Assembly: GCA_038373865.1 (NCBI GenBank)
Contig: JAXGGA010003045.1
Location: 45,877-109,876, forward strand
DNA from: Uloborus plumipes
Lineage: Eukaryota; Arthropoda; Arachnida; Araneae; Uloboridae
Direction of reading: 5' to 3'
Length of the DNA: 64,000 nucleotides
Shown piece by piece: positions 26,141 through 38,055 of the stretch. Under the pieces are notes generated by a model, which was not told the DNA's origin, made no database searches, and saw only the letters and a program-made list of their open reading frames with translations. Position numbers and translations under genes: made by a program. The first letter of the stretch is position 1; every line of letters begins with the position of its first letter.

Positions 26141-28689
26141 CAGTGGCGCAACCAGAAAAGTTTTAAGCAGGGTTTGTAAAAACCCAGGGGTTTGATATGG
26201 TTTTGATGAAAAACCCGGACTTTTTCGGGCTTTAACTAGAGTTATTTTAATATCATTCTTTATTCAAACATTGGATACCAAACTACTGTTTGCTACGTAA
26301 AATTTTTAAGGAGTCGGAAGAGCCATGAAGAGGGAGGGCCACTGTGATCACCTAAAGAATTTTTTATTTGGAAAATTTGGAAAAAGCATTGCTGTATTGA
26401 TTTTTTTAAATTAATATTATGTTTTAAATTGATATTGAATTGAATTTATGGATTTAGATAGTTCCTGTTTATTTTTATCCTCTAAATATTCAAATAAATA
26501 AATAACTGAAATTCATATGCACAGTTTTATTTCTAATACTTACTAAGTTAGTCAGAAAGGAAGATGCATTTTTCTGGACCACGTATTGACCAAGACTAAA
26601 TTTCATAACAAACTAAATGTTATAACTAAACTGATCAATACCAATTTCTAGATTTGGTATTGATCAAAATATTTGTAATGTTTAGTTTGTTCCTGAAATA
26701 AATGTTTTCAATGTGCAGTAAATTGTGAAAAAAAAAAAAAAAAAAAAAAAAAAAACCATTCACCGACATAGTGTGTCATTTCAAGTGGGATGACCCGAAA
26801 AACCTCGGGTGAATTTTTTTCGGGCTAGGCCCACGTTGGCGAATCCTGCTTTTAGTTTTTTCTCCATTTGATAGGCAGGTTTGGCGGATTATCCCCAGGA
26901 AAATTTTCGATACTGTAATCCTGAAAATGCAGTTTTAGGCGGCCGCTGATGCTGTGAAGGGACAGAAAAATTCACACGAACTTCCATATAGAATTCTAGA
27001 AATTGAAGTAATAAAAACGCGATTATAGGCGATATTTGTTGACGCTCATTTGAGGGATAGCGCTTAGCTTAAGGACTAGACAAGGATACCGATCAATTTT
27101 CTGAAAAATAGAGCAAAGTCGATCGCCTTTCCCGCAACTTTTCGAAGTTGATTTTCCAAAAACGCCACTGTAGACAAACTTTGATGATATTACGAGAGAG
27201 GTGTTCTGGTTCTCTCTCCAGGAAACATCTCGAAATAGAAGTCCTAAAAAACGAAGTTTTACAGCAATATTTAGTAGTGTAAGGAGGAAAGGTTTAAAGG
27301 CTCTTCTAACCTTAATTTTTTTCAAACATTAGTTTTTTTTCATTTTCAGATTTCATACGGAAGCGTCACCTCGCCATAATTTAAAGAGAACGGGGTGCTA
27401 TACGTCTCATCCAATTGTTCTAAAAACATCATTTTTGTCATCATTAAGATGTCTTGGATGATATTAGAGAAAAAAGGATATTGAAAAGCTTGCCATTTTT
27501 TTTTTTTTTTTAGAAATTTTGGTCCTAAAAACGCGATGTAGACCATATCTACTAATAACAATAGGGATTCGGCACTTTGAAACTCCGGTAAAGTCCTAAA
27601 AGCGAGACGAAGTTAGAGGGCAAAAAAAGGTACGAGGGGCTCCGATAATATTTTTAGAATTCAAGTTTTATAAACTTGATTGTAGGATTATCCCGATGGA
27701 TTTTTTGAAAAACAGATACCCCTTATCTGCCAGCTCTTCAAATTTCATAGTTTAAGTTCCAAAAACGCAATGTTAGACAATTTTTCGATGCGGTTATTGG
27801 AGGGGGTTATGAGGCTCTACCCTGAAAATTTTCGAAATTGAAGTTCTAAGAACGAAGTTCTTATGTGCAATATTCCATTGTATTAGAAGGAAAATTTAAG
27901 GCTACTGTCTTCAATCTCCCATTGGCGGCAAGAAAACTTGAAATCCTAAGCATGTCAATTCTTAGGATTTCAAAGCCTGCTGTGCCAAAAGGTTCTCCCC
28001 TTTACACTTTTCGAAACTGTAGTTTAGAAAATCAAAATTTTAACTATTTTCAATGATGGAGTAAGAGTGGTTGGGGTTGCCCTTGTACGAAAATTTTCCA
28101 AAATTGAAGCCTTAAACATGTGAGTGTATGTAAAATCACATTTGGTGGCATTAGGGACACATCAGTGTTTCAAAATTGAAGCTTCAAAAACGAAATTTTA
28201 AGCGATTTTCGATCTTTTTAGGTGTTTGGTATTTGGAGGATTTTCTTTAAAAATTTTGCTAAACAAAAGCCCATGACACGAAATTCGCGATGCTCCGTTA
28301 TAACTTCGGCGGGGTAGAGGACTTCCAAGAAATAACATTTTGATGACTTTCTTATTTTCAGACGAAATCAAAAAAAGAAAAAGAAAAACAGGCAAAAATG
28401 AAATTGAAAACAAGAGGATATGCAAGAGGAGGGAGGGGGGGAGGCACGCAATTAGCTGACTAACAATCTGAAGCTGCTGAAAAATTTAAGTGTCGAGGTT
28501 TTTCTATTTTTGAAATAAATTTAGATATTTTCTCAACATAAGGAATTTTTGGTTCCTTTTCCCAAGACGCGTTCTTACCTTCTATTCAATAATAAAGAAT
28601 ATTTTTAAAAAATATCAACTCAGTATTCTGGAGAAAAGGTGGGAGGAAGGGAGCACGAGCATTGTGGGCCCTCTCTAGTTGCGCCATTA
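26141..28689 (+). mobile_element. Inner hAT-like element made largely of degenerate internal repeats
   Basis: The left end CAGTGGCGCAACCAGA pairs with the right end TCTAGTTGCGCCATTA. The flanks CAACAAGC (26133-26140) and CAACAAGA (28690-28697) match at 7 of 8. The interior from about 26890 to 28260 contains loosely tandem units of roughly 130-150 bp around the words TTTTCGAAATTGAAG, CCTAAAAACG and AAGTTTTA. No transposase is recognisable, so it depends on an enzyme made elsewhere. Confidence 0.87.
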
Positions 28690-28991
28690 CAACAAGAAGT
28701 CCGGAGGGGGGGGGGGGGACCGGGGGAGGAGTACTTCTGTTTAAATTTTTGAAAATTTACCTTAAAAATGCTGGTCTTCAATTGATTTTAGGGCAAATTT
28801 TACTGATAAAGTTATTATAATACTCACGTGTTTTTCCTTTTTTTTTTTCATAATTTTGCCATGGTAGTTTCAAAGTAGAAGAAGTTGTAATGATGTACCA
28901 ATAAATACCCAATTACAGACTATACACACATTCTATAATACAGCACTGAATAATAATGTTCTTTTTCAACTACATTTCTTGGAGAAATATA

Positions 28992-29221
28992 CCGTAAAGT
29001 CGGGTTACTTGCACCCTAAGGGGTTACTTGAGCCCATTACAGTAAAATGATAAAATCTAGGTTTGGTACTTATTAGTTGAAGACTTGCACGTAGTTCCTC
29101 GTTTCTCCTCTAGGTAGAAGCACTCTGCAATCTCTAATGCTAGTACCAAACCCAGATTTTATCATTTTACTGTGGGCTCAAGTAACCTCCTTGTGAGGGT
29201 CCAAGTAACCCGACTTTACGG
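28992..29221. mobile_element. TA-flanked foldback MITE inside the outer hAT
   Basis: Arms of about 80 bp are near-perfect inverted copies beginning CCGTAAAGTCGGGTTACTTG, including GATAAAATCT and the GGTTTGGTAC / GTACCAAACC pair. TA is present on both sides (28990-28991 and 29222-29223), as expected of Tc1/mariner-type MITEs. Confidence 0.95.
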
Positions 29222-29506
29222 TACTTAATTTCATTTTTTTCAAAACCCAGCCAAAAATTTTGGGGGTACGGCGCACCCCCTGGCACCCCCGTAAGTCCGC
29301 CTATGCTTTCAGCAATGCCCATCCAACGTTTTGAATGATCATTCAATATTTGCTACCCCTCCCGGGTCTCTGCTTTGTATCATTACCTTTAGAACGCTTC
29401 ATTATGTTGCATGACCAAAACTGTACCCTTGTCAAGTTCTTCCCAAAACAGAAAGTAGAGTTTTCAACTTGAGCTTTATTGTACGGAATATTAACATTTG
29501 TAATAA

Positions 29507-30350
29507 ATGCTAGGAGAAACTCTCTTCTGTTTTGGAGGATGGTTTAAGTATCTTTGGAAGATGCTGTTATACCACAAATTTTAGAAAAATTGTCAATGAA
29601 AGTCTATTAAGAGTTTGAACTTCGTTTACTCGACATAAAAAAAAAAAAAAAAAAAAAATCACTTACATACTTTTGCTTCTCACTTGCTTTCTCTCACCAA
29701 TTAAAGAAATATCGCCCAACATTTTAGTGTCCAAACTTTGTTTCCGAAGTTGGTCAATCAGTCACTCATGAAGATTTTCCTGTCTTCCTTTCAGCAATGT
29801 TCATCCAACAGTTTGCATGATCCTTAAATATGCGCCCTTCCTCGGATAAAGCTTTTAGTAAATCTGAATCATAGCCGATGGCATCTGAGTTACGAAAAAC
29901 GATAACAGCTTTTGCACATTGGTAGTCATTTTGAAAAAAAGTATATACGCAGTGCAGAAAAGTATATGAACTATTCTATGTTAGTAATATAAGAGATTGT
30001 AGTATTCTACGAAAACAACAAAAAAAAGTTCAATGAATATATTTTATTAATTTAAAGATACAAGCATACCACAAACAAAAATATTTTACAAATGCACATG
30101 AATTTTAACAAATGCCGAAACACACGGTTACCATTTCTGGCAACTGGTACTTAATTGTTTGGTAGCCATTTCCCATGAAATGGTATCCTGTTGGCGACTG
30201 GCGACCATTAATCTAAAGCTTTACACCCTTCTTTGTACCATTACCTCTGGACTCGCTTCTTCATGTTACCAAGACCAAAACTGCGCAAGGTCAAGTTCTT
30301 GCCAAAACGGAGTGAGACGTTCAACTTGAGCTTTATTGAACGGAATATTA
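29507..30350 (+). repeat. Tandem duplication, copy B (empty site for the outer hAT)
   Basis: Aligns with copy A, carries an intact CTTTCAGCAATG at 29788-29799, and is itself interrupted by a separate 358-bp insertion (29856-30213). It contains an A run at about 29638-29658. Confidence 0.88.
29856..30213. mobile_element. Unclassified 358-bp insertion flanked by a 9-bp repeat
   Basis: This segment is absent from copy A. It lies between two copies of TAAAGCTTT (29847-29855 and 30214-30222). I see no inverted ends and no clear A tail, so the class is open. Confidence 0.65.
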
Positions 30351-32879
30351 ACATTAAATCGTTAATGAATTCAACCACCTGCGCTCTTCATCGAAGAATG
30401 CAAAACACTGACCGCCCCCGAATGCTGTAAAATGTTCTTCCCGAGAAAAGAATAACTGTATAAATTATGCGGAAAATGTTCTGGAAACAGATGCGTAGCG
30501 AAAAACAACATTTAGGCTTCTTGGCTGCATAGAAATTCTGTGAATATAGACTTGTTTAAAATGGCTCTTACACTTCTTTAAACCGGTGAACATTTACTTG
30601 AAAGAAAGGTGTAAAGTTTTCCTCCCGTCAATAGCTCATCAAGTGCAAGAAAATCGGAATATTTTAAAATTTGTAACGATTTAATTTTCGGAAGCATTTC
30701 TGCAATGAGCTAACGATAAACAAATTTTTGCTGGACTATAAGCTACAGTAGATAAGAAATAAAATGCTGTCCGTGCGATGGTTTTAGATTTGTTTTGTAC
30801 CTCATCAGTAGATAGGCAATCATTAATTGGAAAACTCATTTCCATCATACCGCATTCTGAAGTTTACATACAGGAACAGGGTTGAGTATAGGAATGAATT
30901 ATTACGCGCATTTTACAATACACACATACAAATTAATGACATTAATATGAATAATCAAGTAATAATTGAGTAATCGTTGTAATTATTGCGCATTCAGAAT
31001 GTGCAAACATTGATAGGAAAAATTAATTGCAATCATGGTGAACAAGTGAAGAAGTTGACAAAACATTAATAGGTATGGGTAATTACAATCATGGTTTAGG
31101 CGAAAATGAAGTGCGAAGATTAATAGGAATGAATTGTTGCAACTAGAATACGTTAAAATGAATATATTATTGCAATTGCACAGAATATACGAACATTTCA
31201 AAGGGATGGTTAATATTGTAATCACGACGAATAAAAAAGTTAACAAAAACAAATAAAAATGACTTATTGTGTGGGGCATGAAGCAGCCAGGGAACTTTAT
31301 ATGTTTGTGCGCATCAGAATATACAAACAGAAGTAGGAGTCAATAAATGCAATCGCAACACGTCCAAAAGTTAGTAGACATCAATAAGAATGAGATATCT
31401 TATGCATTTAAAAGTTGATTTTAACTTTAAATAGTCAATTCGGCATGTTTTTTTTTGTTCGATGGCATCCACCCATCTTTTGCAAGAACATGCATCAATA
31501 TAAATTTGAATGACCTCTTGTTCCGGAATGCTTCAGAGCCATTTATATCATTTCGCAAACTGACAGATTTTCTCTAGCAAACGAATAGACATATTTGGAA
31601 CAATATTCGGGATTTTTGACTGGAGCATGACAAATGAACGATCGCCCCCCACCGAATGCATCTAAGGCAGAGGGAGCGGGGGGGGGGGGAATGGATCAGC
31701 TGATTCCTGCCATTCAAACCGTGGAATAGAAAATTGAACGCGAAGCACTTTCGAATGACACATCGCACCCCTATGAATATTCGACCGGAATGAAAGGAAA
31801 TTCCAAAATGGGGGTTCCGGGGGTTCGTGTGTAGACATTCGGAAAACGCCGATTCCATTGTAGCGGGAAAACGCCACTCAGATGAATTTGTATTCTTGAC
31901 ACAAGTGATGGAAATATTTCCGCTTTTTATTTGGTAAATATTGCGATCATCTCTCTTGTTATGGTTTGTGTTGGGTGATTTGCGTGTCTTTGATGTGAAG
32001 GGAATTTGTAAGTTACTAAAAGAAGGCATAAGGACGTCTTTCGTTCAAATCAATCACCGCATTGCTTGCGAAAATAAATTTTCGCTGACAAATGTCATGC
32101 ATTCATCTCTTGTTCTTTCATCCATCGTTTTGACAGCCTTTTAACCATTATTTAATAGCTGAAGAGAAGCAAACATTATAGCGTACAAAGAAAAGATATC
32201 CATTTTGGATAAGGCTACCCCCACCCCCCCCCCGCAGAAAAAGTTGTTTCTAATTATTTAACTAGAAAAAATAAAACTTGCTATTTTGACATTTAATGCC
32301 TTTCAAACAAAGAAAAAAAAATCAATCCAAAATTAATTTAATTTGTTACATACATTTCAGTTGTTTAATGCTTTGTTGAATATTTTTCTTCCGATTTAAT
32401 TTTTTTTAAATTAGTAAGTCATTATTTTGCTACCCATTTTGCAAGCATTTACTCGCCAAAAACTACAATGTGCAATGAAGAAAGTCATTTTAAGGTAGAA
32501 GTCATGTCCCTAAAAAATTAAATAAACAATAAAAAAAGCTTTTTGAATGGTTTTACATTGAGAAATTTTTGCTCATTACCTTCAAATATATTTTTGATAG
32601 CATCTACTTTTTTCTCCGAACGGAGCTCACACGTTGTGTGCAAGTGTTTATCAATTTTCTGGGCAGGCAAAAATTCTAAACGCGTGTGTGTAATTTGCAA
32701 TAATAAAAACTACTCAAGTAAGAAGTCGAAGAAACATGCTTCGAATTGGCACTGATTTTGAGTAAAAAGTTTCTTTTCATGAGACTTTGCATTCAAGAAA
32801 GTGTTAACACCATTAAAACAGAAAAAAAAGTTAACATCAATAGCTTTCAAAATACGATTAACCAGATAGAAATAGTTAA
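30351..32879. other. No gene recognised; GC-richer island at about 31590-31900
   Basis: AT-rich apart from the island, which holds a G run at about 31678-31691. Open frames across the island (for example 31574-32029 on the minus strand) show no domain I recognise. Confidence 0.5.
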
Positions 32880-33668
32880 ACCTGTCTATCTCGAATTTCA
32901 CGGGACAGAAGAAAAATTCGAGATACGGAGGTTTCGAGATACAGAGGTTGTGATGAAATTTACAAAAATAAGCAATTGGAACAAAGTCAAATACTTAATA
33001 GATAGTTTTGATTGATGTTGTTGAATATTTTACTGTACAAAATGTTGTGAGTCCACGTTTTACTAATTGTGATGACTATATAGGTGGCAAGTGAATGCAT
33101 ACATTTAAATACGAACATGGTCTTTGAATTGATTGTGCAAAAGATGATTTTTGTCTCCAAGTTATACCATTGATAAAGGTGGCTGGAGATGAAATTCAAA
33201 AATGAGAGTCGTCAAAATTCGAGATACGGAGGTTTCGAGATACAGAGGTTGTGATAAAATTTACAAAAATAAGCAATTGGAACAAAGTCAAATACTTAAT
33301 AGATTGTTTTGATTGATATTGTTGAATATTTTACTGTACGACATGTTGTGAGTCCACGTTTTACTAATTGTGATGACTATATCGGTAGCAAGTGAATGCA
33401 TACCTTTAAGTACGAACATAGTCTTTGAATGATTGTGCAAAGATGATTTTTGTCTCCAAGTTATACCATTGATAAAGGTGGCTGGAGATGAAATTCAAAA
33501 ATGAGAGTCGTCAAAATTCGAGATATGGAGGTTTTCGGGAAAAATCATTCGAGATAAACATGAGAAAAAACATTAAATTTATGCTGTAAAAGCAAGGAAA
33601 TTGAAAAATTTCGACATAGAGAGGTTTTCGAGATAAGCAGGTTGGAGATAAACAAGTTCGACTGTATA
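32880..33668 (+). repeat. 300-bp tandem repeat inside a pogo-like element
   Basis: Two complete units of about 300 bp start at 32916 and 33217 with ATTCGAGATA, and a partial third starts at 33516. Each holds TACTTAATAGAT, GTGAGTCCACGTTTTAC and GGTGGCTGGAGATG. The block ends GATAAACAAGTTCGACTGTA, and its interior repeats TTCGAGATA words. Reverse-complemented, the end TACAGTCGAACTTG resembles pogo/Tigger-type inverted termini. The left terminus is unclear. Confidence 0.85.
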
Positions 33669-36297
33669 GCCATAGCCAACTTATAGGAAGGAAATACGAA
33701 GATGCTTATGCGATATAATGTAGCTCCTGCTGTTGACTTTAACTGGATATCCAACGATCAATAATATGTCTATTTTGAATGATTTCATCATCGGGGTTAC
33801 TTTTTACATTTTTAAAAACTTATACTACTAAACGACGAGACCAAAAGGATTGAACATACTACATATTTACGTTGATAAGTGGTCGATATCTAAATAAGCT
33901 GCCGCAAATCACGAAAACTCATAACGGTTAAAAGAAATTAGTCTGCATTTTAGAGGTGTCACAAATAAGTGAATCTGAGAAAATATGCGTCTTCCGCAAA
34001 CTGCAATGGTTTTTCAATCACTGTAGCAGCATCAACTCGACTGCCTGCTGTAGTTCATTTCGAACAGATATTGTTCGCAAAAGGTGAAATATACATTGAA
34101 TTTATTAAGCTGGGGGACATTAAGCTGGGGGATAGAGGGGGAGGGTGTCATAGGGTCATGATCCCTCCTTTAAACGACCAAATATTGCCTAAAACAGCAT
34201 TTTTGGGACTTAAATTTCGAAAAAAATTTCTAAATACTACTAACAAAATTTGCATTTTGACCCATTTCTTTACGAAAATGACCCCTTCTTGAACCAGAAA
34301 CCGGATCCGTCCTTGGTTTTGGGTCGATTATATCACTAATTTGATGGTGACACATACTTCAGCAATAAGGGAAATAGTATAAGGCTATTCGATTTCGACT
34401 CCTGAACTTCAAAAGAAAGGAAAAAGGGGAGGGGGAGGGGTAATCTGGTCCAGACCAGGAGACCACCCCAAACCTACGCCACTGCACCATTTAAGCAATT
34501 AAGTACAACTGTTCAGAAATTCTCATTATGAATCATTTTTAACGTACACAATCTTTTTTATCGGGCAACGGTTAAACATTTCACGACCCCTCATTCGGAC
34601 ATCACCTAATTACAGTCCTCCATCAGAATAAAAAGGCCCTTCCCTCCCCCCGGTCACTCCCCCTCCTTAATGATGCGAGCGAGCCAAATTTCAGACCATT
34701 AATACCAATTAGCCAGCGACGAAACGATTCGTCGTTCGCAACAACTGTCGTTTCTGCAGAGAAGGAAGAGTTGTCCTCGCGATGTTTCCGGGACTCGAGG
34801 AGTTAATGCGATTAGGCATATGGGGGTTGGGGGGAGGAGGGGGGGGGCAGGACTCGGCATTTTGGGAAACGCAAAATGACTGCGGTAAATGGCTGAGAGA
34901 GAGAGAGAGGATGGCACAGCTTTTACTGGGACGGGCCTTTTTTGGCGGCATTTTGTATCGTGGAGTAATGATGTATTTTTCCCGGAAGTGTTACGCAGCA
35001 TCTGCAATGGGGCCACGCATTGTGCTAAGTGGGCCGCGTGATATGGTACTGAAAAATATAAGCGGAGAATCGATATTACCTCAAAGTTATTTTGCTCTCA
35101 ATCAAATTTGTTTCGACCAAAATTTAGGGTAGCAGTTGCTGAGCTTTATTTGCTTCTTAAAAGATTGGTTTCGGAAATGTTAGTTCTTTGCTATCGTTTT
35201 AAGAAATCAAATTAGTTGTCATTTAAAACCATTAATTTGCAGCACATTTTAAAGAGTTTTCACTAAAAATATTCACAGCAAATGTAGCTGTTAGTTAAAA
35301 GTTGTTTGTTTAAAAGCTAAATTGAACCGACGGTGTAATCGACTCGGTATAGATACTATCGATACTTTCTAAGAAAACATTTTTAGTTTTCATTTGTAAT
35401 TGATATTTATTATAATGCAATACAAGACATTCTTTGTGCACGTAAATAACATGCAATTATATTATTCGAAGAATAAATGCTTGCTTTATACCATTTAATT
35501 TATATACAAGCAATAGTACGAGAATTTCAAATGCAATTTACTAGACAAATGAACATACAAGATCAATTTTCAATCAAAAAGCAGCTATGTACATCCACCT
35601 TTATAATTTAGCCAATGGTTATAAATTTTCGAAATAAATCAAAGGAATAAATTAATTATAAATTTAATGCCTTTCAATGTTGTCTTTTTAAATCCCAAAT
35701 TTAATTAAAATAAATGTTTTATTTGCTTGTTATGTGGTTATCGCTGTAGCCTAGAAGCAAACACATGAAAATAATTTCTTTTAAACCATTTGATGATTTT
35801 AGATGTTTATTTAATGTATAATGAAATAATTACGCATTTACTTTAATTTACCATTTGCGTATTTAAAACATTCTTTAATTGTTTGAAATATAATCTTACA
35901 TTTTTTCACTATATATAATTTCATTAAATAACATTTCGATTAGGTTCAACTTCAATTCAGCTGACTTCGACGCAAAACTCTTTTTAATCATTCAAAACAA
36001 AGCATCAAGCATTTAATAAAAAGCTATATTAGTACCTTTATCTCTTTACATACACTGTTTTACAATAAATTCCATTCTGTGTTCCTGAAAACTAGTTCAC
36101 AGCCATTAGTAATTCTATCACGATAATATTTGCTTCACAAAACACTACATTACTTTTTATTATACAGCACAAAAACATTGCTTTACCGCATGACAGAAAA
36201 TATTCTACCGCGTACATCAAGTCTCGACTTGCCGTAGTCCTCGATTCTGTCGGTTGATGTCAATGATGTTGCCACGCAATGAGTTAGTTATAATATA
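33669..36297. other. No gene recognised; GC-richer island at about 34560-35060
   Basis: The island contains the homeodomain-like core CCAATTAGC near 34706 and a GA tract near 34897-34909. Its overlapping open frames on both strands match no family I know. From 35150 to 36240 the sequence is very AT-rich. At 34440-34487 a segment ends CCTACGCCACTG, like a hAT right end without a partner. Confidence 0.45.
34117..34315 (+). mobile_element. hAT-like MITE, copy 2 of 2 (degraded)
   Basis: It aligns with 23081-23279 through CTTTAAACGACCAAATATTG, TTTTTGGGACTT, CGAAAATGACCCC and CGGATCCGTCC. The left end is obscured by a short GGGGGA duplication, and I see no clean target duplication. Confidence 0.7.
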
Positions 36298-37726
36298 CAC
36301 TGGCGGAAAAAAAAATCCCAACACCAAGAAAAAATTGCCGTAGAATAATGAAATTTGGGTAATGCAATTGTCTAGTTAACATGTTTAATTGATTAAATGT
36401 ACAAGATCACTGGCTAATTTAAGCTCAAGAAAATGCTGTGCAAATGTGAAATTATGTTAATTTAATAGAGGGTGTAACCTCCAGAATTTTGAAGGCAAGC
36501 CTGCAAGAGTGCATGCATTATGTCATACAGGTGCCGAATGTCACTTTGTGGTATAGAGTTCTATGCTTGTTGCACTTGCTGTGTCAATACTAGGACCGTC
36601 ATTGCTGACTGTGGATGATGCTCGAGGTGGCATCCCATGATATCCCATACGTTATCAATTGGAGACAGACCTGGTGAATTTGCAGGTCATGGTAACATGT
36701 CAGCACTCTGTAGAGCACATTGCGTTACAGCAGCGATGTGAGGGCGAGCGTTATCCGGTTGGAAAACGCCCCCTTGAATGCTACTCATGAAGGGCTGTAC
36801 TACTGGTTAAATTAACAGACTGACGACAAATTTTCAGTCAGTGAGTTTGGGATAACCACAAGAATGCCCCTGCTGTCGTAGGAAATTGCTCCAGAGACCA
36901 TAACTCCAGGTGTGAGTCCCGTGTGTCTAGGCCGTAGACCGCTTGGATGCAGGCGGTCCCCTGGCCTCCTTCTGACCAATATACAGCCACCACTGGCACT
37001 AATTCAGAATCTGTTTTCATCAAAAATTACAACAGATCTCCACTCCGACCTCCAGTGAGCTCTGTCGTGGCACCACTGCCGTCGGAAAAGGCAATGGTTT
37101 GCAGTCAATGGAATACCGGCTACAGGCTGCCTGGCTCGGAGCTGTCCTTGAAGTAAACAGTTTCTTACCGTTCCTTGGGTCACGACGGTACCAACTGCAG
37201 CTCGAATGTCAGCCGCAGATGCAGTACGATGCGCCACAGCCGTACGCAAGATTCGGCGATCTTCCTTCTCAGTCGTGCCACGTGGCAGCTCGGAACTCGA
37301 TCTTCTTGAGGTAGTACCATCCCTTGCCCATAGCTTCCAATAATCATGCATGGTGGAAACATTCCCACCCAAGTCTTTCTGCAATATCGCGAAATGAAAA
37401 TCCACCTTCTCGTAGCCAATTTGTACGACCTCGTTTAAACTCGGTGAGCTGTTGATAATGGCTTCTTCGTCTTCTTAAAAGGTATTCCTGGCTAACATGA
37501 ACGCAATTCGTCCAATTTCACGGAAAAATAATACACACGAGCTTCACAACACGCTTTTAACACAAGCCTTATTTGCATGTTCTGAGTGACGCCAGCTGCG
37601 CCACACTTATGCACGGAACACGAAATTTCAATCGATGTCATCTTTCAGTTGTATAAACACGCCTACCAAATTTCGTTTATCTAACACAAGTCTTTCTTGG
37701 TGTTGGGATTTTTTTTTCCGCCAGTG
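36298..37726 (-). mobile_element. Tc1-like transposon with perfect inverted ends and TA flanks
   Basis: The ends CACTGGCGG, nine A, then TCCCAACACCAAGAAA are perfect inverted repeats of 34 bp (36298-36331 and 37693-37726). TA flanks both sides (36296-36297 and 37727-37728). The 1429-bp length is usual for a Tc1-family element. Its transposase is on the minus strand and broken, so the copy cannot move by itself. Confidence 0.97.
36477..37500 (-). pseudogene. Tc1-family transposase pseudogene
   Basis: Recognisable pieces run right to left. The N-terminal helix-turn-helix region (QQLTEFKRGRTNWLREGG, SFRDIAERLGW) is followed by a stop. The central part is in another frame with LRARQPVAGIPLTANHC, RAHWRSEWRSVVIFDENRF (first catalytic Asp region) and a stop right after. 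The C-terminal part has FQPDNARPHIA (second Asp) and SPGLSPIDNVWD, with a TGA in place of the conserved Trp in the LPWPANS-type motif. The third catalytic residue reads Asp where the family usually has Glu, and about two residues are missing between the last two catalytic positions. Together these show a dead DDE transposase. Confidence 0.92.
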
Positions 37727-37728
37727 TA

Positions 37729-38055
37729 TTTAACTATTTGCATTGGAAAGACGTGCATGCTTTGCTTCTGTCATGCAATCGTCTAGGACGTACTGAACAC
37801 GTCCAACAGGCATTTATTAGAGCAATAAGAAAATTGTCATTGTTTTAATTCTGGTGCTTTATTCCATTAAAAAAATAAACTTGCGGAACACTTGAAACCT
37901 TACATTGGTTTGCAATCGATTGTCTTGTTTCAGCATTGGTGAATTTCTTGTCACTGCAATTGGTTAAAATGCTCAAGGAAAAAATTAGACATAAATATAT
38001 TTACAACAGCTCCGACAGCTCTCCATTCACAGTAAAGGAGGTCGCAAGTTCGATA
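37729..38055. other. No gene recognised
   Basis: Ordinary AT-rich spacer between the Tc1-like element and the repeat block at 38056. Confidence 0.5.

Larger units (their letters stand above)
26056..29305 (+). mobile_element. Outer hAT element with two nested insertions
   Basis: Inverted ends CATAGGCGGACTTA and TAAGTCCGCCTATG with a perfect 8-bp duplication CTTTCAGC (26048-26055 and 29306-29313). Duplicate copy B holds the uninterrupted site (CTTTCAGCAATG at 29788-29799), which confirms the boundaries. Removing the inner hAT (26141-28689) and its duplication leaves a non-coding element of about 0.7 kb, which also contains the MITE 28992-29221. Confidence 0.95.
25795..29506 (+). repeat. Tandem duplication, copy A (interrupted by a 3.25-kb hAT insertion)
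   Basis: Without the insertion, about 455 bp here align with 29507-30350. Shared blocks include GGAAGATGCTG, GAAAGTCTA, GTTTGAACTTC, TTTCAGCAATG, CATCCAAC, CAAGTTCTT and TCAACTTGAGCTTTATTG. The copies are clearly diverged, so the duplication is not recent. Confidence 0.88.

Noticed and set aside
31574..32029. 151-codon minus-strand open frame
   Set aside because: It crosses a G run, has no recognisable motif, and has competing frames. No evidence that it is coding.
34699..35132. Open frames on both strands across a GC-rich patch
   Set aside because: Contradictory frames on opposite strands and low-complexity proline/glycine runs; no family match.
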